Assembly (NCBI GenBank): GCA_029990175.1
Contig: JARKIP010000005.1
Location: 31,381,501 to 31,445,500, forward strand
Origin: Petunia secreta
Taxonomy: Eukaryota > Streptophyta > Magnoliopsida > Solanales > Solanaceae
DNA: 64,000 bases
Reading direction: 5' to 3'
Below are positions 53,976-64,000 of this stretch, piece by piece (the first letter of the stretch is position 1; every line of letters starts with the position of its first letter). A program made the translations under genes and the position numbers. The notes under the pieces are model-generated. The model was not told the origin of the DNA, ran no database searches, and was given only the letters and a program-made list of their open reading frames with translations.

Positions 53976-54108
53976 ACTGATAAGGGGCAAAACACGCGGA
54001 AGCAAGAAACGATATGAAAATGCGGAAGTTCTTCATTGAGATTCACTCAAGAAATATATCATTCTACATTCAAGGTTTGTTAGTTATGCAATAAATGAAC
54101 AAAGGGGG

Positions 54109-54117
54109 TATTTATAG
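54109..54117 (-). promoter_or_regulatory. TATA box in element D 5' LTR
   Basis: CTATAAATA on the minus strand. It is retained despite the nearby deletion, so the promoter may persist while the R/U5 needed for strand transfer is damaged. Confidence 0.58.
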
Positions 54118-54169
54118 TTTCCCATTACAACATTTGCCAAGTTTCTGGTCCGCACTGCTCCACTGGTCA

Positions 54170-54302
54170 TCGCGATCGCGTGAATGGAATCGCGATCGCG
54201 TGGGCACTTGGTGGCTGAGGCACGCGATCGCGCGGAGGGTGGCGCGAAGGCGAAGAGCAGAGATTTCCTCATCGCGATCGCGCAGACATGCACGCGATCG
54301 CG
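54170..54302. repeat. GCGATCGC motif cluster in element D 5' LTR
   Basis: Five GCGATCGC words, identical in layout to the left LTR. Confidence 0.88.
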
Positions 54303-54513
54303 AAGAACAGATCTCCCTCGTCAGGCAGTAAGCTCAGAAAGTGCTGCCCTGTTTTGCCCTGCTTTGGCTCCCCTGTTTCCTGCACTGGTTTCAGCCCTGC
54401 CTCCACTTTGATTGAGCTCTAATGCATGGTCTTCAAGTTGTTCCCGAGCTCATATCATCCATGCCTTGACTTCCAGATCGAGTGTGGGTGTCGATGCAAT
54501 TTGCCCCGCATCA

Positions 54514-54518
54514 GATGA
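54514..54518. repeat. Target site duplication of element D, right copy (GATGA)
   Basis: Matches 49317-49321 at the exact outer LTR boundary. Confidence 0.92.
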
Positions 54519-57500
54519 GGAGCCTCATTAAGCTAAGACTATGGCGACTAGCCTCGTCAGGCTTAAAATATGATGACGACTAGCCAAGTCAGGCTTAAAA
54601 TATGATGACTAGCCTCGTCATCCTTAAAATATGACGACTAGCCACGTCAAGCTTTAAATATGACGACTAGCCATGCCATGCTTAAAATAGGACGACTAGC
54701 CTCGTTAGGCTTAAAATATGACGACTAGCAACGTCAGGCTTAAAATATGACGACTAGCAACGTCAGGCTTAAAATATGACGACTAGCCTCGTCAGGCTTA
54801 AAATATGACGACAAGCCTCATAAGGCTTAAAATATGACGACTAGCCTTGTCAGACCTATACTATGATGACTAGCTAAGTCAGGCTTAAAATATGACGACT
54901 AGTCTCGTCAGGCTTAAAGTATGACGACTAGCCACACCAAGCTTAGAATATGACGACTAGCTTCGTCAGGCTTAAAATATGACGACGACAAGCAAAGTCA
55001 GACTTAAAATATGACAACTAGCCTCGTCAAACTTATAATATGACGACTAGCCTCGTCTGGATTAAAATATGACGACTAGTCACGTCAGCCTTAAAATATG
55101 ATGACTTGCCACGTCCGTCTTAAAATATGACGACGAGCCTCGTCAGGCTTAGAATATGACGAGTTGCCACGTCTGGCATAAAACATGATAAGGAGCCTCG
55201 TTAAGCTTAGACTATGGCGACTAACCTCGTCAGGCTTAAAATATGATGACGACTAGCCAAGTCAGTCTTAAAATATGATGACTAGCCTCGTTAGCATTAA
55301 AATATGACGACTAGCCACGTCAAGCTTAAAATATGACGACTAGCCATACCAAGCTTAGAATATGACGACTAGCTTCGTCAGGCTTAAAATATGACGACGA
55401 CTAGCCAAGACAGACTTAAAATATGACAACTAGCCTCGTCAAACTTATAATATGACCACTAGCCTCGTCTGGCTTAAAATATGACGACTAGCCACGTCAG
55501 GCGTAAAATATGAGGACTTGCCACGTCAGACTTAAAATATGACGACGAGAATATGATGAGTTGCCACGTCTGGCATAAAATATGATGAGGAGCTTCGTTA
55601 AGATTAGACTATGGCGACTAGCCTAGTCATGCTTAAAATATGATGACGACTAGCCATGTCATGCTTAAAATATGATGACTAGCCTCGTTAGCCTTAAAAT
55701 ATGACGACTAGCCATACCGTGCTTAAAATATGACGACTAGCCATGCCATGCTTAAAATATGACGACTAGCCTCGTTAGGCTTAAAATATGACGACTAGCA
55801 ACGTCAGGCTTAAAATATGACGACTAGCCTGTCAGGCTTAAATGACTAGCCTCGTCAGGCTTAAAATATGACGACAAGCCTCATAAGGCTTAAAATATGA
55901 CGACTAGCCTTGTCAGACCTATACTATGATGACTAGCCAAGTCAGGCTTAAAATATGACGACTAGTCTCGTCAGGCTTAAAGTATGACGACTAGCCACAC
56001 CAAGCTTAGAATATGACGACTAGCTTCGTCAGGCTTAAAATATGACGACGACAAGCCAAGTCAGACTTAAAATATGACAACTAGCCTCGTCAGACTTATA
56101 ATATGACGACTAGCGTCGTCTGGCTTAAAATATGACGACTAGTCACGTCAGGCTTAAAATATGATGACTTGCCACGTCAGTCTTAAAATATGACGACGAG
56201 CCTCGTCAGGCTTAAAATATGACGAGTTGCCACGTCTGGCATAAAACATGATGAGGAGCCTCGTTAAGCTTAGACTATGGCGACTAGCCTCGTCAGGTTT
56301 AAAATATGATGATGACTAGCCAAGTCAGACTTAAAATATGACAACTAGCCTCGTCAGGCTTATAATATGACGACTAGCCTCGTCTGGCTTAAAATATGAC
56401 GACTAGTCACGTCAGGCTTAAAATATGATGACTTGCCACGTCAGTCTTAAAATATGACGACGAGCCTCGTCAGGCTTAGAATATGATGAGTTGCCACGTC
56501 TGGCATAAAACATGATGAGGAGCCTCGTTAAGCTTAGACTATGGCGACTAGCCTCGTCAGGCTTAAAATATGATGATGACTAGCCAATTCAGTCTTAAAA
56601 TATGATGACTAGCCTCGTTAGCATTAAATTATGACGACTAGCCACGTCAAGCTTAAAATATGACGACTAACCACACCAAGCTTAGAATATGACGACTAGC
56701 TTCGTCAGGCTTAAAATATGACGACGACTAGCCAAGTCAGACTTAAAATATGACAACTAGCCTCGTCAGACTTATAATATGACGACTAGCCTCGTCTGGC
56801 TTAAAATATGATGACTAGCCACGTCAGGCTTAAAATATGAGGACTTGCCACGTCAGTCTTAAAATAAGACGACGAGCCTCGTCAAGCTTAAAATATGACG
56901 ACTAGTCTCCTCAGGCTTAAAGTATGACGACTAGCCACACCAAGCTTAGAATATGACGACTAGCTTCGTCAGGCTTAAAATATGACGACGACAAGCCAAG
57001 TCAGACATAAAATATGACAACTAGCCTCGTCAGACTTGTAATATGACGACTAGCCTCGTCTGGCATAAAATATGACGACTAGTCACGTCAGCCTTAAAAT
57101 ATGATGACTTGCCACATCCGTCTTAAAATATGACGACGAGCCTCGTCAGGCTTAGAATATGACGAGTTGCCACGTCTGGCATAAAACATGATAAGGAGCC
57201 TCGTTAAGCTTAGACTATGGCGACTAACCTCGTCAGGCTTAAAATATGATGACGACTAGCCAAGTCAGTCTTAAAAGATGATGACTAGCCTCGTTAGCAT
57301 TAAAATATGACGACTAGCCACGTCAAGCTTAAAATATGACGACTAGCCATACCAAGCTTAGAATATGACGACTAGCTTCGTCAGGCTTAAAATATGACGA
57401 CGACTAGCCAAGACAGACTTAAACTATGACAACTAGCCTCGTCAGTCTTATAATATGACCACTAGCCTCGTCTGGCTTAAAATATGACGACTAGCCACGT

Positions 57501-60500
57501 CAGGCGTAAAATATGAGGACTTGCCACGTCAGACGTAAAATATGACGACGAGCCTCGTCAGGCTTAGAATATGATGAGTTGCCACGTCTGGCATAAAATA
57601 TGATGAGGAGCTTCGTTAAGATTAGACTATGGCGACTAGCCTCGTCATGCTTAAAATATGATGACGACTAGCCATGTCATGCTTAAAATATGATGACTAG
57701 CCTCGTTAGCCTTAAAATATGACGACTAGCCATGCCGTGCTTAAAATATGACGACTAGCCATGCCATGCTTAAAATATGACGACTAGCCTCGTTAGGCTT
57801 AAAATATGACGACTAGCAACGTCATGCTTAAAATATGACGACTAGCCTGTCAGGCTTAAATGACTAGCCTCGTCAGGCTTAAAATATAACGACAAGCCTC
57901 ATAAGGCTTAAAATATGACGACTAGCCTTGTCAGACCTATACTATGATGACTAGCCAAGTTAGGCTTAAAATATGACGACTAGTCTCGTCAGGCTTAAAG
58001 TGTGACGACTAGTCTAGTCCACACCAAGCTTAGAATATGACGACTAGCTTCGTCAGGCTTAAAATATGACAACGACTAGCCAAGTCAGACTTAAAATATG
58101 ACAACTAGCCTCGTCAGGCTTATAATATGACGACTAGCCTCGTCTGGCTTAAAATATGACGACTAGTCACGTCAGGCTTAAAATATGACGACTTGCCACG
58201 TCAGTCTTAAAATATGACGACGAGCCTCGTCAGGCTTAGAATATGACGAGTTGCCACGTCTGGCATAAAACATGATGAGGAGCCTCGTTAAGCTTAGGCT
58301 ATGGCGACTAGCCTCGTCAGGCTTAAAATATGATGATGACTAGCCAAGTCAGTCTTAAAATATGATGACTAGCCTCGTTAGTATTAAATTATGACGACTA
58401 GCCACGTCAAGCTTAAAATATGACGACTAGCCACACCAAGCTTAGAATATGACGACTAGCTTCGTCAGGCTTAAAATATGACGACGACTAGCCAAGTCAG
58501 ACTTAAAATATGACAACTAGCCTCGTCAGACTTATAATATGACGACTAGGCTCGTCTGGCTTAAAATATGATGACTAGCCACGTCAGGCTTAAAATATGA
58601 GGACTTGCCACGTCAGTCTTAAAATAAGACGACGAGCCTCGTCAGGCTTAGAATATGACGAGTTGCCACGTCTGGCATAAAATATGATGAGGAGCTTCTT
58701 TAAGCTTAGACTATGGTGACTAGCCTCGTCATGCTTAAAATATGATGACGACTAGCCATGTCAGGCTTAAAATATGATGACTAGCCTCGTTAGCCTTAAA
58801 ATATGACGACTAGCCACGTCAAGCTTAAAATATGACGACTAGCCATGCCATGCTTAAAATATGACGACTAGCCTCGTTAGGCTTAAAATATGACGACTAG
58901 CAACGTCAGGCTTAAAATATGACGACTAGGGTGTCAGGCTTAAATGACTAGCCTCGTCAGGCTTAAAATATGACAACAAGCCTCATCAGGTTTAAAATAT
59001 GACGACTAGCCACGTCAGGCTTAAAATATGACGACTAGCCACGTCAGGCTTAAAATATGACGACGAGCCTCGTTAAGCTTACAATATGACGACTAGCTTC
59101 GTTAGGCTTAAAATATGACGACGACTAGCCAAGTCTGGCTTAAAATATGACGACTAGTCTTATCAGACCGATACTATGACGACTAGCCAAGTAAGGCTTA
59201 AAATATGACGACTAGCCTCGTCAGGATTAAAATATGACGAACAGCCTCGTTAGGCTTAAAATATGACGACTAGTCTCATCACGCTTAAAATACGACGACT
59301 AGCCAAATATGACAACTAGCCATGTCAGGCTTAAAATATGACGACTAGGCTCGTCAAACTTAAAATATGACGACTAGCCACATCAGGCTTAATGTATAAT
59401 GTCAACCCTCGTCAGGATTAAAATATGACGACAAGCCACATCAGGCTTAAAATATGACAATTAGCCACGTTAGACTTAAAATGCGACGACTATCAATGTC
59501 AGGCTTAAAATATGACGACGAGCCTTGTCAGGCTTACAATATAACGAGTAGCCACGTCAGGCTTATAATATGACGACGAGCCTCGTTAAGCTTAGAATAT
59601 GACGACTAGCCTCGTCAGGCTTAAAATATGATGACGACTAGCCAAGTCAGGCTTAAAATATGACGACTAGCCTCGTCAGGCTTATAATATGACGACAAGC
59701 CTCGTTAAGCTTAGAATATGACGACTAGCCTCGTCAGGCTTAAAATATGATGACGACTAGCCAAGTCAGGCTTAAAATATGACGACTAGCCTCGTCAGGC
59801 TTAAAATATGACGACTAGCTACACCAAGCTTAAAATATGACGACTAGTAATGTCAGGCTTAAAATATGACGACAAGCCTCGTCAGGCTTAAAATATGACG
59901 ACTAGCCACGTCAGTCTTAAAATATGACGACGAGCCTCGTCAGGCTTAGAATATGACGAGTAGCCACGTCGGGTATAAAATATGATGAGGAGCATCGTTA
60001 AGCTTAGACTATTGCGACTAGCTTCGTCAGGATTAAAATATGACGACGACTAGCCAAGTCTGGCTTAAAATATGACGACTAGCCTTATCAGACCTATACT
60101 ATGACGACTAGCCAAGTAAGGCTTAAAATATGACGACTAGCCTCGTCAGGCTTAAAGTATGACGACTAGCCACACCAAGCTTAGAATATGACGACTAGCT
60201 TCGTCAGGCATAAAATATGACGATAACTAGCCTCGACAGACTTATAATAAGACGACTAGCCTCGTCTGGTTTAAAATATGACGACTACCACGTCAGGCTT
60301 AAAACATGACGACTTGCAACGTCAGTCTTAAAATATGACGTCGAGCCTCGGCAGGCTTAGAATATGACGAGTAGCCACGTCTGGCATAAAATATGATGAG
60401 GAGCCTCGTTAATCTTAGACTATTGCGACTAGCCTCGTCAGGCATAAAATATGATGACGACTAGCCAAATCAGGCTTAAAATATGATGACTAGCCTCGTT

Positions 60501-63500
60501 AGCCTTAAAATATGACGACTAGCCACGTCAAGCTTAAAATATGACGACTAGCAATATCAGGCTTAAAATATGACGACTAGCCTGTCAGGCTTAAATGACT
60601 AGCCTCGTCAGGCTTAAAATATGACAACAAGCCTCATCAGGTTAAAAATATGACGACTAGCCCTGTCAGGCATAAAATATGACGTCTAGCCACGTCAAGC
60701 TAAAAATATGACGACGAGCCTTGTTAAGCTTAGAATATGACGACTAGCCTCGTTAGGCTTAAAATATGACGACTAGCCAAGTCTGGCTTAAAATATGACG
60801 ACTAGCCTTATCAGACCTATATTATGACGACTAGCCACACCAAGTTTAGTATATGACGACTAGCCTCGTCAGGCTTAAAATATGACGACGACTAGCCAAG
60901 CCAAGCTAAATATATAACAACTAGCCTCGTCAGACTTATAATATGACGACTAGTTTCGTCCGGCTTAAACATCACGACTAGCAACGTCAGGCTTAAAATA
61001 TGACGAACAACCTCGTTAGGCTTAAAATATGACGACTAGTCTCGTCACGCTTAAAATACGACGACTAGCCAAATATGACAGCTAGCCATGTCAGGCTTAA
61101 AATATGACGACTAGCCTCGTCAAACTTAAAATATGACGACTAGCCACATCAGGCTTAAAATATGACGTCAAGCCTCGTAAGGCTTAAAATATGACGACAA
61201 GCCACATCAGGCTTAAAATATGACAACTAGCCGAGTTAGACTTAAAATGCGACGACTGTCCACGTCAGGCTTAAAATATGACGACGAGCCTTGTCAGGCT
61301 TAGAATATAACGAGTAGCCACGTCAGCCTTAAAATATGACGACGAGCCTCGTTAAGCTTAGAATATGACGACTAGCCTCGTCAGGCTTAAAATATGATGA
61401 CGACTAGCCAAGTCAGGCTTAAAATAAGACGACTAGCCTCTTCAGGCTTAAAATATGACGACTAGCTACACCAAGCTTAAAATATGACGACTAGCAATGT
61501 CAGGCTTAAAATATGACAACAAGCCTCGTCAGGCTTAAAATCTGACAACTAACGATGTCAGGCTTAAAATATGACGACTAGCCACGTCAGTCTTAAAATA
61601 TGACGACGAGCCTCATCAGGCTTAGAAGATGACGACGAGCCTCATCAGGCTTAGAAGATGACGACTAGCCTTATCAGACCTATACTATGACGACTAACAA
61701 AGTAAGGCTTAAAATATGACGACTAGCCTCGTCATGCTTAAAATATGACGATTAGCCACACCAAGCTTAGAATATGACGACTAGCTTCGTTAGGCTTAAA
61801 ATATGACGACGACTAGCCAAGTCAGACTTAAAATATGACAACTAGCCTCGTCAGACTTATAATATGACGACTAGCCTTGTCCGGCTTAAAATATAACGAC
61901 TAGCCACGTCAGGCTTAAAATATGACGACTAGCCTTGTCAGACATATACTATGATGACTAGCCAAGTCAGGCTTAAAATATAACGACTAGTCTCGTCAGG
62001 CTTAAAATATGACGACTAGCCACACCAAGCTTAGAATATGACGACTAGCTTCGTCAGGCTTAAAATATGACGACGACTAGCCAAGTCAGACTTAAAATAT
62101 GACAACTAGCCTCGTCAGACTTATAATATGACGACTAGCCTCGTCTGGCTTAAAATATGACGACTAGCCACGTCAGGCTTAAAATATGAGGACTTGCCAC
62201 GTTAGTCTTAAAATATGACGACGAGCCTCGTCAGGCTTAGAATATGACGAGTTGCCACGTCTGGCATAAAACATGATGAGGAGCCTCGTTAAGCTAAGAC
62301 TATGGCGACTAGCCTCGTCAGTCTTAAAATATGATGACGACTAGCCAAGTCAGTCTTAAAATATGATGACTAGCCTCGTTAGCCTTAAAATATGACGACT
62401 AGCCACGTCACGCTTAAAATATGACGACTAGTCACACCAAGCTTAGAATATGACGACTAGTTTCGTCAGGCTTAAAATAAGACGACGACTAACCAAGTAA
62501 GACTTAAAATATGACAACTAGCCTCGTCAGACTTATAATATGACGACTAGCCTCGTCTGGCTTAAAATATGACGACTAGCCACGTCAAGCTTAAAATATG
62601 AGGACTTGCCACGTCAGTCTTAAAATATGACGACGAGCCTCGTCAGGCTTAGAATATGACGAGTTGCCACGTCTGGCATAAAATATGATGAGGAGCCTCG
62701 TTAAGCTTAGACTATGGCGACTAGCCTCGTCAGGCTTAAAATATGATGACAACTAGCCAAGTCAGGCTTAAAATATGATGACTAGCCTCGTTAGCCTTAA
62801 AATATGACGACTAGCCACGTCAAGCTTAAAATATGACGACTAGTCATGCCATGCTTATAAAAAATGTCGACTAGCCTCGTTAGGCTTAAAATATGTCGAC
62901 TAGCCTCGTTAGGCTTAAAATATGACGACTAGCAACATCAGGCTTAAAATATGATGACTAGCCTGTCAGGCTTAAATGACCAGCCTCGTCAGGCTTAAAA
63001 TATGACAACAAGCCTCATCAGGTTTAAAATATGATGACTAGCCACGTCAGGCTTAAAATATGACGACTAGCCACGTAAGGCTTAAAATATGACGACTTGC
63101 CTCGTTAAGCTTAGAATATGACGACTAGCCTCGTTAGGCTTCAAAAATGACGACGACTAGCCAAGTTTGGCTTAAAATATGACGACTAGCCTTATCAGAC
63201 CTATACTATGACGACTAGCCAAGTAAGGCTTAAAATATGACGACTAGCCTCGTCAGCCTTAAAATATGACGACTAGCCACACCAAGTTTAGAATATGATG
63301 ACTAGCCTCGTCAGGTTTAAAATATGACGACTACTAGCCAAGTCAGGCTTAATATATGACAACTAGCCTCGTCAGACATATAATATGACGACTAGCCTCG
63401 TCCGGCTTAAAATATGAGGACTAGCCACGTCAGGCTTAAAATATGACGAACAGCCTCGTTAGGCTTAAAATATGAGGACTAGTCTCATCACGCTTAAAAT

Positions 63501-64000
63501 ACGACGACTAGCCAAATATGACAACTAGCCATGTCAGGCTTAAAATATGACGACTAGCCTCGTCAAACTTAAAATATGACGACTAGCCACATCAGGCTTA
63601 AAGTATGACGTCAAGCCTCGTCAGGATTAAAATATGACGACAAGCCACATCAGGCTTAAAATATGACAACTAGCCACGTTAGACTTAAAATGCGACGACT
63701 ATCCACGTCAGGCTTAAAATATGACGACGAGCCTTGTCAGGCTTAGAATATAACGAGTAGCCACGTCAGGCTTAAAATATGACGACGAGCCTCGTTAAGC
63801 TTAGAATATGACGACTAGCCTTGTCAGGCTTAAAATATGATGACGACTAGCCAAGTCAGGCTTAAAATATGACGACTAGCCTCGTCAGGCTTATAATATG
63901 ACGACAAGCCTCGTTAAGCTTAGAATATGACGACTAGCCTCGTCAGGCTTAAAATATGATGACGACAAGCCAAGTCAGGCTTAAAATATGACGACTAGCC
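54514..64000. repeat. Satellite block 4, to the window end
   Basis: 9.5 kb of the same satellite in the same orientation, continuing past the window. Variants typical of this block include GAGTTGCCACGTCTGGC, AGCCACACCAAGCTTAG and a short GCCTGTCAGGCTTAAATGAC unit near 55828, 57845, 60585 and 62965. A spacing of about 2.0 kb recurs between 55.4 and 57.8 kb. There are no genes, RNA genes or retroelements. Confidence 0.95.

Larger units (their letters stand above)
49322..54513 (-). mobile_element. Element D: non-autonomous CRM-type retrotransposon
   Basis: A 5.2-kb element on the minus strand: 5' LTR 53978-54513 (with a 234-bp deletion), primer site 53964-53975, leader, an interrupted ORF (52698-50212), a polypurine tract (50092-50104) and a 3' LTR 49322-50091. 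Perfect GATGA duplications flank it and the LTRs look identical where both exist, so it is a recent insertion. Most of Gag and all of reverse transcriptase, RNase H and integrase are absent, so movement would need proteins from an autonomous relative. Confidence 0.93.
53978..54513 (-). repeat. Element D 5' LTR with internal deletion
   Basis: 536 bp. The first 51 bases match 49322-49372, then 234 bp corresponding to 49373-49606 are missing, and the rest matches 49607-50091. The lost part lies downstream of the TATA box in the element sense (R/U5 region). TATA box at 54109-54117. Confidence 0.92.

Noticed and set aside
54514..64000. Telomeric or ribosomal spacer repeat
   Set aside because: No TTTAGGG-type units and no rRNA sequence are present; the unit is the same satellite as in the other blocks.

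Overview
The window reads as plant repetitive DNA, most likely centromeric or pericentromeric. About half of it is one AT-rich tandem satellite with a unit of roughly 29-32 bp. The rest is LTR retrotransposons of the Ty3/gypsy superfamily inserted into that satellite and, once, into each other. I see no ordinary host gene, rRNA, tRNA gene or CRISPR array. A plant is indicated by 12-nt primer-binding sites matching the 3' end of initiator tRNA-Met and by polyproteins that most resemble the centromere-associated CRM chromovirus clade. The species cannot be named from the sequence.

Layout. (1) 1-1089 and 8871-12298 are the two parts of element B (minus strand), a non-autonomous element whose left end lies outside the window. 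(2) 1090-8870 is element A (minus strand), a complete young element inserted in B's protease region with a GAAAT target duplication; its 1721-codon gag-pol frame is intact. (3) 12299-13850 is satellite. (4) 13851-22227 is element C (minus strand), a decayed autonomous relative of A in a three-LTR compound structure flanked by ACTAG duplications. (5) 22228-28838 is satellite with a clear ~2.92 kb super-period. (6) 28839-34772 is element E (plus strand), non-autonomous, with a different N-terminal protein and a second LTR plus leader cut off by satellite. (7) 34773-49321 is satellite, including a very recent 1,110-bp tandem duplication. (8) 49322-54513 is element D (minus strand), non-autonomous, flanked by GATGA duplications. 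(9) 54514-64000 is satellite.

How the parts relate. A and C carry the whole retrotransposition machinery (Gag with zinc knuckle, protease, reverse transcriptase, RNase H, integrase), and their polyproteins run through the polypurine tract into the 3' LTR, as described for CRM elements. B, D and E lack reverse transcriptase and integrase but keep the same type of primer site, leader block and protease-derived domain, so they may be mobilised in trans. They share a C-terminal protein region that I do not recognise, with a CDxCYDTPP motif and, in D and E, tandem WLYHKS-type repeats. In E the protease-derived domain has lost its catalytic Asp. Each element also carries a cluster of a short GC-rich palindrome-like motif in both its LTR and its leader, and the motif differs between elements. 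The satellite core contains a GACGA-N6-TCGTC dyad, and the satellite insertion junctions that can be placed fall in or beside it.
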